Of a stretch of DNA of 64,000 nt, positions 33,445 through 43,463 are shown one piece after another. Below the pieces are notes generated by a model that saw only the letters and a program-made list of their open reading frames with translations, searched no databases and was not told the DNA's origin. The position numbers and the translations under genes are program-made. Origin of the DNA: Acidimicrobiia bacterium (GTDB lineage Bacteria; Acidobacteriota; Terriglobia; Bryobacterales; Bryobacteraceae); assembly GCA_016871315.1 (NCBI GenBank), contig VFZE01000005.1:62001-126000 (forward strand), read 5' to 3'. Positions within the stretch are counted from its first letter, which is position 1, and each line of letters begins with the position of its first letter.

Positions 33445-35548
33445 TCTCTTCCCTCACGGGCAGGGTGGCGTCAACCCTCGTTCCCTGGCCTGGTTGCGAC
33501 TCCACACTGAGTCGGCCGCCCAGCAGCCGCGCTCTCTCTTCCATGCTCGCCAATCCCAGTCCCGCGCGCCAACCCGGCGCGGCGCGGTCGAAGCCGCGGC
33601 CGTTGTCACGGATTTCCAGCAGCACCTTCGTTTTCTTCCTCCGGATCGTGATGCTCACCTCCGCGGCGGCCGAATGGCGGTAGATGTTGCGCAGGCTTTC
33701 CTGCACGATGCGGTAAATGCCGAGCGCGATCTCGGGAGGAAGGCCGTCACAGTTGCCTTCCTGTTGAAGTTCCACCGGCGGGCCGCCTCGATCGAAGAAT
33801 CCGCGGCATTCCGATTCCACCGCCGAGACCAGGCCGAGATCCTCCAGCGTGGACGGATGCAGCCGCCGGCTTAATCCGTGGATGTCGCGGGAAAGCGCGG
33901 CCATCTGTTCCTTGATGCGTTCCAGTCCTGATTGCAGCTCCGGCGTCTGCTCCATTCGCTGAAGACGGCCGGCCTCAATGGCTACGGCCGCCAGACGCTG
34001 CGTGAGATCATCATGCAGATCGCGCGCCAGGCGGCTGCGTTCCTCCTCCTGTGCAGTGATAAGGCGCCCCGCCAGCTTTTCCAGTTCTTCCTTCGATACG
34101 GTGGTCCGCTCCAGGTCCTCAACCATGCGGTTGAATGATTGGGCCAGTTGGCCGATTTCATCCTGCCTCTCCACGGGAATGCGCATGCGGAAATCGCCTC
34201 TTCCCAGTCGGCGAACCGAATCGGCCAGCGCAAGCACCGGCTGCGTCACCGAGCGCGCCAGCAGCGTCGCAGCGAGAAAAAAGGCGCCGGCGATAACCAA
34301 TCCCCAGCCGATGATGCGGATCCGAACCGCGTGCATCGGCGCATTCGCTTCTTCGGCTTCGATTTCGGCGATAAGAGTCCAATTCAGCTCGGGAACATCC
34401 AGTGGAGCGTGCGCGCGTAGCACCTCCACACCACGTGAATCGCGGCCGAGTTCCGTGTCGCGGCCTCCGCCGGTGATGTGCTGCATCAGCGTCTCCGGCA
34501 CTTTCAGGTTCAGGATGGCAGTCTTATATCGCCGGACGCGGTCGAGAATCTCCCGGCTCGCGCCGGCACGCTCCAACTGGCGGAGATACTCTTCCGGTTT
34601 CTCGACTTCGAAACGCAAATCACTGCGGAGCGCACCGTCGGGGCCCACAACAAACGCCTGGCCGGTTTCTCCCAGTCCTTCCTCCCTCCAGCGGCGGTCG
34701 CCGGTCATCACCCGGTTGACCTCCTCAATCGAAACCTGGACAGCGAGCACGCCGATCGTCATGCCGGCACGCCGGATGGGAGCCGCGGCAAAGGCGGCCG
34801 GTGCAAAGTAGGAGGCGGGATAAGGGGCGTAGTCTTCCAGCACGACTTTGCCGGGATCTTCCAGCTTGACCGCCCGCTGATAGGCGCGGGCCAGAGCTGT
34901 ATCGGAGAAAGCTCCTGCCACGAGACTGGCGCCGAGGTCGATCTCCTTAAATACTGTGTAGACAATCCGGCCCTGCCGGGGTTCAATGAGGAAAATATCG
35001 TACCAACCGAACGCCATGTGGAAGCGGTGCAGCGTGGGATGGTAGCGGGCATGCACTTCGCCGTAACGGCCCGAGCCGGGCGCGGAAAAGAGCAGGTCCT
35101 TGGAACCCACCGGGTTCGGGTTCGCCGCCAGATAGAAATGCTGCAATGTGGTGGCCGCTGGGTCCTGCGGGAGCCATGCTGGCAGGGAAAAGCCTTCCTC
35201 CATGGATACGCGGGGCGCGAATTCGGTTTCGTAATATTTCCGCACGGAGTCGTAACGCGGGGAGTCCGGTGGAGTGAGAGGCAGGCCATCCCAGGCGGCG
35301 CGGAACTGCTCCATCGCCGCAATGCTCGATTCATCGGAGGCCAAGGCCTGAACCTGGTTCCGCAGGTCGGCGAAGTAACGCTCAATCTGACGGCAACGGG
35401 TTTCGTGGATTGCGTTCAAGCGCTCATAAGTGGCCTCGCGCAGCGCGGCGGTGGCTCCCACGCTGGCCTCCCACCCGGTTACCGCGATCGCACCAAGACC
35501 TAGAGCCACAAACGCCGCACGGAGCTTCGCGCCATAGGAGGAGAACAA
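33431..35548 (-). CDS. NarX-type sensor histidine kinase with cache and HAMP domains
   Basis: Protein of 705 residues. A membrane helix (~12-30), a large extracytoplasmic dCache-like sensor (~35-405, containing FGWYDIFLIEPRQGRIVYTVFKEIDLG), a second helix (~408-428) and HAMP (~430-485, SVRRLGRGDFRMRIPVERQDE) precede a HisKA_3 domain. Phospho-acceptor His512 lies in ARDLHDDLTQRL. The ATPase has LEIRDNGRGFD and GLGLASMEERARLLGG. It phosphorylates the adjacent NarL-like regulator. The ligand is unknown; dCache sensors usually bind small amino acids or organic acids. Confidence 0.93.
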   Translation of the reverse strand: MFSSYGAKLRAAFVALGLGAIAVTGWEASVGATAALREATYERLNAIHETRCRQIERYFADLRNQVQALASDESSIAAMEQFRAAWDGLPLTPPDSPRYDSVRKYYETEFAPRVSMEEGFSLPAWLPQDPAATTLQHFYLAANPNPVGSKDLLFSAPGSGRYGEVHARYHPTLHRFHMAFGWYDIFLIEPRQGRIVYTVFKEIDLGASLVAGAFSDTALARAYQRAVKLEDPGKVVLEDYAPYPASYFAPAAFAAAPIRRAGMTIGVLAVQVSIEEVNRVMTGDRRWREEGLGETGQAFVVGPDGALRSDLRFEVEKPEEYLRQLERAGASREILDRVRRYKTAILNLKVPETLMQHITGGGRDTELGRDSRGVEVLRAHAPLDVPELNWTLIAEIEAEEANAPMHAVRIRIIGWGLVIAGAFFLAATLLARSVTQPVLALADSVRRLGRGDFRMRIPVERQDEIGQLAQSFNRMVEDLERTTVSKEELEKLAGRLITAQEEERSRLARDLHDDLTQRLAAVAIEAGRLQRMEQTPELQSGLERIKEQMAALSRDIHGLSRRLHPSTLEDLGLVSAVESECRGFFDRGGPPVELQQEGNCDGLPPEIALGIYRIVQESLRNIYRHSAAAEVSITIRRKKTKVLLEIRDNGRGFDRAAPGWRAGLGLASMEERARLLGGRLSVESQPGQGTRVDATLPVREENEAA

Positions 35549-35550
35549 GC

Positions 35551-36807
35551 CTAGTGTCTCCTGCCAATGGCGTACAGATGCCGTTCCGTGCGGAAATACC
35601 AGATGCCATCCACCAGCGCCGGTGAAGCAAGCGTCATTTCGTGGAACCGGTTCACATGCAGCAGCTGAAACTCATCTCCTGCCTTCAATACGTAGGTTTC
35701 CCCAACGTCGTTGGTGAAGAACACCTTGTTATCGACGTAAACCGGCGAGGCCGAGAATGACTCTCTCTGCGCTTCGCCGAGTCTGCCCTGCCAGAGGCTT
35801 TTGCCGGTCCGCGCCTCCAGGCATGTGGCGACGCCGGTCATGTCGTTGACGAGATAAAGATAGTCGCCGGCCAGCAGGGGCGAAGGGATGAACGGCGAGC
35901 CGCGCGGCGATTGCCAGGCGATATGCGACCGCGTCACGTTGCCGGAACCGCCTGGCCGGATGGCCAGCGTCGGGCCAGCCCGGCCCGAAGAAGCGAACAC
36001 CAAGTCATGCCCCACCACCGGTGTCGGCGTAACTTCCGCCGTCGTCCCGTAGGCAAACCAAAGCTGCTTGCCTGTCTCCGGGTCGTAAGAGTTCACTTTG
36101 AACTGGCTGCTGACGACGATCTCCTCGCGCTGCAGTGCGCGAATCGCGATGGGCGAACCCCATCCGGTATCTTCCTCGCGATGCGTCCACCACTTGGTCT
36201 TGCCTGTCTGCTTGTCGAAGGCGGCAATGAAAGAGTGCGCGGGCGAGCGCTGGTCTTGAAAGACAATCACTCGGTCCTTATAGAGAAGCGGCGAGCAGGC
36301 CGTGCCATGCAGACAATTGGTCCTGCCGAAGGAGCGATGCCAGGCTTGCCGCCCGGCAAAGTCCACCGCCATCAGCCCATGGTTGCCCAAGTAGGTGTAG
36401 ACCAGCTTGCCATCGGTGGATGGAGTGCCGGATGCGTGTCCGTTCTTCGGATAGGCCCGCTCCGGAGCGCTCTCCGGCGCGAAGGTCTCCCAGCGCAGCT
36501 TGCCATCGGCGCGATTCAGGCATAGCAGCGAGCGGCGCGCCCCGCCGTCATAGGAAGTGGTGAGAAAAATGCTGTCGCCCCAGATGACCGGCGAGGAGTT
36601 GCCGCTTCCCGGCAACTCGACTTTCCACAGAACATTCTCCGTGTTCGACCAGCGGTCGACATACCCTTTGTCCTCCACCATGCCTTGGCCCGATGGTCCG
36701 CGCCAGCGAGGCCAGTAGCGGGCGCCTTCGCCTTCCACGGGAATTTGCAGCACCTCGGCGCCGCCAACAGCAGCGCCAAGCAGCAGAACGGCGGCGAAGC
36801 GAGACAT
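35551..36807 (-). CDS. Secreted PQQ-like beta-propeller protein
   Basis: Protein of 418 residues with a signal peptide (MSRFAAVLLLGAAVGGA). Repeats of the PQQ/BamB type follow: WRGPSGQG near the start, LCLNRADGKLRWETF, AFDKQTGKTKWWTH, SYDPETGKQLWFAYG and CLEARTGKSLWQGRLG. No dehydrogenase active site (Glu/Asp/Cys-Cys) is visible, so it is a BamB-like binding propeller rather than a quinoprotein enzyme. It ends 2 bp before the kinase start, so these genes could be one transcript. Confidence 0.88.
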   Translation of the reverse strand: MSRFAAVLLLGAAVGGAEVLQIPVEGEGARYWPRWRGPSGQGMVEDKGYVDRWSNTENVLWKVELPGSGNSSPVIWGDSIFLTTSYDGGARRSLLCLNRADGKLRWETFAPESAPERAYPKNGHASGTPSTDGKLVYTYLGNHGLMAVDFAGRQAWHRSFGRTNCLHGTACSPLLYKDRVIVFQDQRSPAHSFIAAFDKQTGKTKWWTHREEDTGWGSPIAIRALQREEIVVSSQFKVNSYDPETGKQLWFAYGTTAEVTPTPVVGHDLVFASSGRAGPTLAIRPGGSGNVTRSHIAWQSPRGSPFIPSPLLAGDYLYLVNDMTGVATCLEARTGKSLWQGRLGEAQRESFSASPVYVDNKVFFTNDVGETYVLKAGDEFQLLHVNRFHEMTLASPALVDGIWYFRTERHLYAIGRRH

Positions 36808-36901
36808 CTCCCCGAGTGTAGCGGATCAGGCTATCTCGTTTCCGGCGCGCATTACGCCGACCGTCAAGGCAGGCCGATTAGAAGGGCCGGAATCAGGCAG
36901 G

Positions 36902-37648
36902 CTATCGTTTGGGTTGCGGCTGCAGCCACCAGGGCGTTTCCAGGAACTTGGCGCCATCCGGCATGAACGTGTGGCCCATCGTCGTGTAGTAAGCCCAGAA
37001 CTGGCGGTGCAGTTCGAGATGATAGATCGCGAAGGTGCCGCGCTTTTCCTGTTCACGCAGCAGCTTCGTCATGGCGTCTAGCGGCTCCGGACCGGCCTGC
37101 TGGAAGATGACCCGCCCGCCATAGGCGCGGTGCAAAACACGAAAGAACTTCCACGGAGAGACCCACTGTTCGGCCATCCGGTACTCATGCGTGGCGGGTA
37201 GCCCTTGTGCCAGTGCGTCACGCGACATGATGAGCAGTTCCTTCTCTTTTTCCAGCTTCTCCCGCTCCGGCGCCGCCAGTTGACGCGCCAGTGATTGGTC
37301 AATCGCCCGCAGCCTGTCATCGTCGACCGTGCGGCGCTGACGGTTCATCCGCGCCATGGCTTCTTGAAAGCCTTGAATTTCCGCTTCGTTGGGTGCGCAG
37401 TCCTTATCTGCGCAGAAGTGGCGCTTCACCGCCGCCCAGATCATCGACCCCAATCTGTCACCGCGTGATCTTTGAAGCCACTCCTCATACTCCTTGGTGG
37501 ACAGCTTCGCCCGATGTTGATCCTGCCAGGACTGCGGCGGGTCCAGCTCATCCAGCAGCACGACCTTCGAATCGACAACCGCTACCGGCTGCTCCTGCCC
37601 GCAAAGCTGCGATATCGCCAGCAGCGCGACTGCCGCATGTCGTCTCAT
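36902..37648 (-). CDS. Secreted hypothetical protein
   Basis: Protein of 248 residues with a signal peptide (MRRHAAVALLAISQLCGQ). The mature part starts PVAVVDSKVVLLDELDP, which recalls the N-terminal strand of SurA/parvulin-like chaperones, and then is strongly helical and charged (REKLEKEKELLIMSRD). Two Cys (FCADKDC) could form a disulphide. No PpiC domain follows, so a link to the SurA group is weak. The 94 bp separating it from the downstream PQQ-propeller gene show no feature. Confidence 0.75.
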   Translation of the reverse strand: MRRHAAVALLAISQLCGQEQPVAVVDSKVVLLDELDPPQSWQDQHRAKLSTKEYEEWLQRSRGDRLGSMIWAAVKRHFCADKDCAPNEAEIQGFQEAMARMNRQRRTVDDDRLRAIDQSLARQLAAPEREKLEKEKELLIMSRDALAQGLPATHEYRMAEQWVSPWKFFRVLHRAYGGRVIFQQAGPEPLDAMTKLLREQEKRGTFAIYHLELHRQFWAYYTTMGHTFMPDGAKFLETPWWLQPQPKR

Positions 37649-37780
37649 GAGAAGGCTCCTGATCCCCTATCGTCGGAGCCACCGCCAGACTATATAGCCT
37701 TGAACCGCTTCCCATCAAACGGCCCCACAGCGGCAAACATTGCACACGCAAGAACAAAACCCACCCAAATCGGTTTCCGC

Positions 37781-37810
37781 ATCCGTGTTCATCCGTGTTC
37801 ATCTGTGGCC
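37781..37810 (-). repeat. Copy of a dispersed intergenic repeat (GATGAACACGGAT type)
   Basis: On the minus strand the sequence reads GGCCACAGATGAACACGGAT then GAACACGGAT, with an internal direct repeat of GATGAACACG. A diverged copy (about 25 of 30 identical) lies on the plus strand at 62918-62947. The intergenic stretch 37649-37826 has no gene and otherwise shows nothing. Confidence 0.6.
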
Positions 37811-37826
37811 ATAAACTCTAAGGCCT

Positions 37827-39086
37827 CTACCAGTCGACAACACTGCCATCCTCCAGATCATACGTCTCCGGATTCCGCCAGTCGTGCCCCATCTTATCCG
37901 CCATCTCGTTCTCATCCAGCTCAATGCCAAGCCCCGGCGCCGGCGGCAGATCCAGGTAACCGCCCTTCACCTGGAATGGCTGCTTCAAATACCCCTCGCC
38001 GAGCGACACCTGCTCCTGAATCAGGAAGTTCGGAATCGACGCCGCCAGCTGAACGCCGGCCGCAAGCGAAATCGGACCCAGCGGATTATGCGGCGCGATC
38101 GATGCATAGTACGCCTCCGCCATGCCCGCGATCAGCCGCACTTCACTGATGCCTCCCGCATGGCACATATCCGGCTGCAAGATGGTCGCCGCGCCTTTCT
38201 CCAGCACTTCGCGGAAACCCCACTTCGTGAAGACGCGCTCGCCGGTGGCGATCGGCAAATGGGTGCCCTTGGCGATCTCCGCCATCACGTCGTGATTCTG
38301 GCACTGGCACGGCTCCTCGACAAACATCGGATTGTATGGCTCAATCCCCTTGATCAGCAGCTTCGCCGTCGCCGGACTGATCGCTCCATGGAAGTCGATG
38401 CCGATGTCGATGTCGTCGCCCACCACCTTGCGCAACTCCGCGAACCGCTCCACCGCATACTGCACCTGTTTGGGCGTCTCCACGTAGCGCGCATAGCTGC
38501 GCCCGTCCGAGCCGGTCCGCTTCGCCGGTCCTGTTTTGAACGCCGTGAAGCCGCGCTTGATGTCGGCGCGCACGGTATCGAGCGTCCGCGCATGCGAATA
38601 AACGCGCACCTTGTTCCGTGTCGGCCCGCCGAGCAGCTCATACACGGGAACGCCCAGCGCCTTCCCCTTGATGTCCCACAGCGCCATGTCAATGCCGCTC
38701 AACGCGCTGGTCAGGATCGGACCGCCGCGGTAGAAAGCGTGCCGGTAGATCGCCTGCCAGTGGTGCATCACCGGCCGCGGATCCTTGCCGACAAGATACG
38801 GCTCAATCTCCTTGATCGCCGTCGCGCAAGTCAGCGCGCGGCCTTCCGTAATCGGCTCGCCGAGCCCCGTGATCCCGGCATTGGTGTGAATCTTCAGGAA
38901 CAGCCAGCGCGGCTTCACAAGGAAAGTTTCGAGCTTCGTGATCTTCAGCGCGTCTTTCGGCCCAATCGGCGCCTCTCGCCGCGTCTCCTGCCCTTGCGCC
39001 GCGGACTGGAACGCCGCCAATCCCAATCCGCCCGAGGCGGTCGACAAGGCCACATCCCGCCGGCTCATCCCCTTTTCCGATTTCAT
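37827..39086 (-). CDS. Enolase-superfamily sugar-acid dehydratase (galactonate dehydratase-like)
   Basis: Protein of 419 residues with a Tat-like leader (SRRDVALSTASGGLGLAAF). The mandelate-racemase-type fold shows metal ligands Asp231 in GIDFHG, a Glu in FVEEP and Glu283 in ATGER. His233 in the D-x-H arrangement is the acid seen in D-galactonate and related sugar-acid dehydratases, and His333 (APHNPLGP) pairs with Asp306 (QPDMCHAGG). Expected reaction: dehydration of a sugar acid to a 2-keto-3-deoxy acid; export by Tat is unusual for this family. Start ATG 39086 overlaps the YCII stop by one base. Confidence 0.88.
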   Translation of the reverse strand: MKSEKGMSRRDVALSTASGGLGLAAFQSAAQGQETRREAPIGPKDALKITKLETFLVKPRWLFLKIHTNAGITGLGEPITEGRALTCATAIKEIEPYLVGKDPRPVMHHWQAIYRHAFYRGGPILTSALSGIDMALWDIKGKALGVPVYELLGGPTRNKVRVYSHARTLDTVRADIKRGFTAFKTGPAKRTGSDGRSYARYVETPKQVQYAVERFAELRKVVGDDIDIGIDFHGAISPATAKLLIKGIEPYNPMFVEEPCQCQNHDVMAEIAKGTHLPIATGERVFTKWGFREVLEKGAATILQPDMCHAGGISEVRLIAGMAEAYYASIAPHNPLGPISLAAGVQLAASIPNFLIQEQVSLGEGYLKQPFQVKGGYLDLPPAPGLGIELDENEMADKMGHDWRNPETYDLEDGSVVDW

Positions 39087-39487
39087 CAATCCTTCTCCTG
39101 CCGCTTTGCTTCGCTTTTGAGGATCCCGATTCCCTTGGCCGAATACCACGGCCGCCATTCCATCACCAGCCGCCCGCTTTTGATTGCCGGATCCTCGGCC
39201 GTCATCGCCTTGGCCTCATCCATCGTCACACCGTGAAACACGAACATTCCGCGAATATCGGAGTTGTCCATGAAAGGGCCCGCCAGCACCAGCTTTCCAC
39301 TGTCGGCCATTTTCTGGATGTTGGCCATGTGCCCTGCCTGTACCTTCTTGGTCTCTTCCGTCGACTCCGCGGTCCATGACGGCCCTTTCTTGAGAAATCC
39401 CACAACGTAGGTGGTCATCTCATAGGCCGGTTGCTGCGCGGCGGCGACTGCGGTGAGCCCGGCGAAGGCGAGAATTAATCGAACCAT
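39086..39487 (-). CDS. Secreted YCII-related domain protein
   Basis: Protein of 133 residues from ATG 39487 with a signal peptide (MVRLILAFAGLTAVAAA). The YCII/dimeric alpha-beta barrel domain follows: YVVGFLKKGPSW, QAGHMANIQKMADSGKLVLAGPF with the characteristic His, and FHGVTMDEAKAMTAEDPAI. Function unknown; related cytoplasmic proteins include muconolactone isomerase-like folds. Coupled to the dehydratase gene (TGATG) and 17 bp after the S9 peptidase gene. Confidence 0.87.
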   Translation of the reverse strand: MVRLILAFAGLTAVAAAQQPAYEMTTYVVGFLKKGPSWTAESTEETKKVQAGHMANIQKMADSGKLVLAGPFMDNSDIRGMFVFHGVTMDEAKAMTAEDPAIKSGRLVMEWRPWYSAKGIGILKSEAKRQEKD

Positions 39488-39504
39488 GTGAGCTATCGTA
39501 TCAA

Positions 39505-41745
39505 TCACCGTGGCTCGGGCTCCGGCGCTTTCACCACGTTCCAATCCGGCGGCTCAACCCCCAGCAGATTCCGCACAAAGAAGTCCGAGCGTTTGCGCTC
39601 ATAGTACGGCGGCAGGCCGTGGCCGGCGCCGGGCACAACCAGCAAGTCGAACATCTTGCCCGCCTTGATCAGCGCGTTCACAACCTGCATCGTCGATGCC
39701 GGATCGACATTCTCGTCCAGCTCGCCGACGGCCAGCAGCAGCTTCCCTTTCAGTTTGTGCGCATGTTCCACGTTGGAACTGGCCGCATACTCAGGCCCCA
39801 CCGGCCAGCTCATCCACTGCTCATTCCACGACATTTTGTCCATGCGGTTGTCGTGGCAGCCGGCCGATGACGCCGCCGCCTTGTAGAAGTCTCCGTGCAG
39901 CAACAGCGCTCCCAGCGAATTCTGGCCGCCCGCCGAGTGGCCGTAGATACCAACTCGATCCAGATCGTACCAGGGATACTTCGCCGCCGCGGCCTTGTGC
40001 CACAAAATGCGGTCCGGAAATCCGGCATCGCCGATATTCCGCCAGCTCACGTCGTGAAAGGCTTTGGCGCGGTTGGAGGTTCCCATCCCGTCCATCTGCA
40101 CGACGACGAAGCCCAGCTCTGCCATTGCCTGCATCGGGTGCGAGGGCGTGAACGTCTTCGGCACGAAGGAGTCCTGCGGTCCCGCGTAGATGTACTCCAG
40201 CACCGGATACTTGCGCGACGCATCGAAATTCGACGGCCGGAAGAGCACACCCCAAATATCGGTCTTGCCGTCGCGAGCCTTCGCCTTCAGCACTTCCGGC
40301 GCGCGCCAGCCTGTCCCTGCAATCGCCTCGCCATCCACTTTCCCGAGTTCGGTCACCAACGTCCCTTCAGAAGTCCGCCGCAACGCCGTCACCGGCGCCA
40401 GGTCTACTCGCGAGTAGGCGTCGGTGAAAAACTGAAAGTCCGGCGAGACGATCACATGGTGATCGCCCTCCTCCTTCGTCAGCCGCGTCAGTCCGCTGCC
40501 ATCAAACTTCACGCGAAACAGGTGGCGGAGGTAAGGATCCTTACCCGCATCCATCCCGCTGGCCACGAAATAGAGTTCGCGCTTATCCTCATCCACCGCC
40601 GCAACCGAGCGCACCACCCATTCGCCCTTCGTGATTTGGTTCTTCACTCGCCCGCTCACGCCGTCGTAAAGATACAGGTGATTCCAGCCATCGCGCTCGC
40701 TCGCCCAGATCACCTCCCGCCCATCGGCGATGTCGCGCCGGAACAGCTTCGAGTAGTAACAAAAGAACGTCGGCGACGTCTCCTCAACCACCGCGCGCGG
40801 CGAGCCTGTCTCCGCATTCACCTCGATAATCCGGTACACTTGGTGCCCGCGCTGATTGTAGTTGAAGTGAAGGGCCCGGGAGTCCTTCCTCCACTGAATC
40901 TCGGACATCGTGTACGGATTCGCGAACAGTGCGTTATCCACCTCCATCTGCTTCCGCGAAGCCACGTCGAAAAAAACGGGCCTTGGCAAATCCAGCGCAT
41001 CTCCCGGCTTCACGTAGGGGATGCTCTTCAGCTTCGGCTGCACTTGATCGGCGGGCGAGGACTCCACCATGTGTATCTGCCGCCGCTGCCCAGGCCGGAT
41101 GCGATACACGGCCACCTTCTTGCCGTCCGGCGACCACGCATTGGCCGATAGCGCGTAATAGTTGCCCTCGGAACCGTCAGTCGATAGCGCGACCGGCTTC
41201 TCTTCGCCTGCTTTCGCCCGCAACCAGATGTTGTAGTTGCGCAGGAATACCTCATGCTTTCCATCAGGTGAGGCAACCGGCCGTTCCAGCTCCGGCACTC
41301 GCGGTCCGCGCCCGAACTGCGCGCGCTGTGGATTTCGATTCACCTTGTATTCCGCCAGGTCCGCGAACCACGCATCATCGCCACGGCGGAACTCGATGCC
41401 CTTTCCGTTCTCCAGGACATTGAGTCCGACCAGGTTCAACTTCGCCGCGTCCACCTTCTGCCCTGTGGCTTTGGCCAGTGCCTCTGCCAGGCGCTTGTGA
41501 TCAAAAGCGGGTTTCCGATTTCCACCGGAGTCGGAAATCAGGTACTCGACTCCTTCCACCGTGCGTCTCGAATACGAGAACGTGCCAGTCTTGCCGATCC
41601 AACGTATATCCGCAACCGTTCCTGCAAGCAGCGGTTCCAGCCGCCCGCGCAGCCCGATGGAGCGTTCATAATCGGCCAGCGTACCTTGCGCCGCCAATAG
41701 CGTGGCAAACAGACCCAGAAAAGTGGAGACACGTAGTGTAAGCAT
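39505..41745 (-). CDS. Secreted dipeptidyl peptidase IV-like S9 peptidase
   Basis: Protein of 746 residues from ATG 41745 with a signal ([19 protein letters not shown]). An N-terminal DPP-IV beta-propeller (~60-490, with [10 protein letters not shown] and [10 protein letters not shown]) precedes the prolyl-oligopeptidase-type catalytic domain. The nucleophile is Ser604 in [10 protein letters not shown]; Asp in [10 protein letters not shown] and His in [12 protein letters not shown] complete the triad. It removes X-Pro or X-Ala dipeptides from peptides in the periplasm or outside. The frame upstream to 41994 crosses the neighbouring gene and is not used. Confidence 0.93.
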   Translation of the reverse strand: MLTLRVSTFLGLFATLLAAQGTLADYERSIGLRGRLEPLLAGTVADIRWIGKTGTFSYSRRTVEGVEYLISDSGGNRKPAFDHKRLAEALAKATGQKVDAAKLNLVGLNVLENGKGIEFRRGDDAWFADLAEYKVNRNPQRAQFGRGPRVPELERPVASPDGKHEVFLRNYNIWLRAKAGEEKPVALSTDGSEGNYYALSANAWSPDGKKVAVYRIRPGQRRQIHMVESSPADQVQPKLKSIPYVKPGDALDLPRPVFFDVASRKQMEVDNALFANPYTMSEIQWRKDSRALHFNYNQRGHQVYRIIEVNAETGSPRAVVEETSPTFFCYYSKLFRRDIADGREVIWASERDGWNHLYLYDGVSGRVKNQITKGEWVVRSVAAVDEDKRELYFVASGMDAGKDPYLRHLFRVKFDGSGLTRLTKEEGDHHVIVSPDFQFFTDAYSRVDLAPVTALRRTSEGTLVTELGKVDGEAIAGTGWRAPEVLKAKARDGKTDIWGVLFRPSNFDASRKYPVLEYIYAGPQDSFVPKTFTPSHPMQAMAELGFVVVQMDGMGTSNRAKAFHDVSWRNIGDAGFPDRILWHKAAAAKYPWYDLDRVGIYGHSAGGQNSLGALLLHGDFYKAAASSAGCHDNRMDKMSWNEQWMSWPVGPEYAASSNVEHAHKLKGKLLLAVGELDENVDPASTMQVVNALIKAGKMFDLLVVPGAGHGLPPYYERKRSDFFVRNLLGVEPPDWNVVKAPEPEPR

Positions 41746-41771
41746 ATGTCCCTTGAGTCTACTCCGCCCGC

Positions 41772-43406
41772 CTAGCGTTCGCCGATCCAGATCTCGTACC
41801 GCCGGCCTTGGATCGCCAGCGCGCGCCGCCCAGCCTGCGCGGTCTCGGGAACTACGACATTCATCTGATCCAACCCCAAAAACCCGGGCGCCCGGCCGGC
41901 GTAGTGGATCGCCACGGCCGCTCCATCGATCGTGATCTCCGGCCCCTTCGCCAATCGCATCTGGGCATCGGTCAGCCCGCCGCCCGTTCCCCACAACACC
42001 ACGATCTCGCCCGGCCTCGCCGGACTCGCTTCATTCACCAGCGTCCCATCGGCATGCGTAATGATCGCTAGTCCATCGTGCCGGAATAACGCCAGCGCCT
42101 GCTCCACCGTCGCCACTGTCAGGGAATTAGAAAGAAAAGGCACTGCATGTGACTGCCCCAGGCTCAGCCGAACCTGGCAGGAGCCACCCAGCCTGCTCTC
42201 GGCAAGCACCCCATTCACTTGCCCGCCACCACTATGCAACACCGCCGCCGGCTGCTCACACGCCGTTACCCGAACATCGGCGGGAATGTGCTCGCCGAAA
42301 ACAGAGTAGATCGTGCCCGGCGCAAGCGCCTCCTGCTCAAAGGTGGCCCCATGCGTCACCGCGCGGAGCGCCGGCGTGCAGGGAAAGAAGCGCTCGAATA
42401 CCTGCGCCGTGTCTTCGAACGAAAACCGTCCCGGACGCGAGCATGTGGTGAACTCGCGCGTCGCACAGGACTGCTCGATGTGGAGAAACCTCTCCGGGTA
42501 TGGCAGCGTCTGTGGACACGCGCTCGAGGACGCGCACGTCGATCCTCCGCCCGCACACTGGCAAGGATCCGCCGCGCCCGCCAGGAAGCGCGCCTGCACG
42601 TTGGTCTGCGCGCAAAGCCTCGCCGGGCCGCCTGCCGCGTTGCAGCTGCCGGCGCTCAGCCCGCTGCCGCGGCTCTGAAACGCTTCCTCGAACGCGCCGC
42701 TCAGCTGCGTGGCGATGCTGCGCGGAAGCCGCTGGCAGGTTGCGTTGGAGATCATCAGGTCCGGATCGCCCGGCTCCCACGTGAATCCGTGCATCTGAAC
42801 GAAGATCGCGTTGTCCATCGCGCGTGCCGCCACCTCATGCGCGGCCTGAAAATACGATCGCGTGAAGTGCGCCACATCGGACACCGGATAGGCCTGCGGG
42901 CTTCCCGCGCAGACTGTCGTCGTCCCCTCGCACGGACTCGCCTGCCGGTTCGCACAGCGATGTGTCCCCGGAAGAAACAAACCCGCCGCGTCCAGCCTTA
43001 AGAAGAGATCGATCGATTGCCGGCCCGTATTCGCATCTCCCCCCGCATGCGGCGCCTGGAAAACCAGCCTGCGGCACGCCTCCGGGCGAAACACATAGGT
43101 CCCCTGCCCTCCGCCGCCCGCTCTCTCCCGCAACAAAGTGTAAATGCGGCTCGATGGTGCGTCGGTGTACCGAACCAGATCGTATCCAAGCCTGTCCGCC
43201 TGCGTCGCCGCCCGTGCAAACTCACCCTGCAACGCCGTCTCCATCACGCCGCGAAACGCAGCCAAGTTCTCCGCCGCCGGAATCTGAAACGACTCAGAAC
43301 CAGAGCCCGGCAGCGGCAGCGAATTCAAATGCTGTCTCAAATCGCCTGACTCCAACTTTTGGCACATCGCGGGCAACCCCACAAGCGCAAGCACAACCAG
43401 CCACAT
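41772..43406 (-). CDS. Secreted Cys-rich protein: N-formylglutamate amidohydrolase-like N-terminus, Solibacter C-terminal domain
   Basis: Protein of 544 residues with a short signal ([15 protein letters not shown]). The N-terminal half recalls the FGase/zinc-hydrolase fold: [29 protein letters not shown] and IFVQMHGF. A segment with many Cys ([21 protein letters not shown]) suggests disulphides. The last ~230 residues match the Solibacter-type C-terminal domain: VSGATFEQ-like [49 protein letters not shown]. This domain is almost confined to Bryobacterales. The fusion may be an exported peptidase or amidase; function inferred only from fold motifs. Confidence 0.8.
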   Translation of the reverse strand: MWLVVLALVGLPAMCQKLESGDLRQHLNSLPLPGSGSESFQIPAAENLAAFRGVMETALQGEFARAATQADRLGYDLVRYTDAPSSRIYTLLRERAGGGGQGTYVFRPEACRRLVFQAPHAGGDANTGRQSIDLFLRLDAAGLFLPGTHRCANRQASPCEGTTTVCAGSPQAYPVSDVAHFTRSYFQAAHEVAARAMDNAIFVQMHGFTWEPGDPDLMISNATCQRLPRSIATQLSGAFEEAFQSRGSGLSAGSCNAAGGPARLCAQTNVQARFLAGAADPCQCAGGGSTCASSSACPQTLPYPERFLHIEQSCATREFTTCSRPGRFSFEDTAQVFERFFPCTPALRAVTHGATFEQEALAPGTIYSVFGEHIPADVRVTACEQPAAVLHSGGGQVNGVLAESRLGGSCQVRLSLGQSHAVPFLSNSLTVATVEQALALFRHDGLAIITHADGTLVNEASPARPGEIVVLWGTGGGLTDAQMRLAKGPEITIDGAAVAIHYAGRAPGFLGLDQMNVVVPETAQAGRRALAIQGRRYEIWIGER

Positions 43407-43463
43407 CCCTCCAGGCTATTCGAAACTGCTTCCATCCTGCCATTCCCGCTATGCTTAGTAGCT

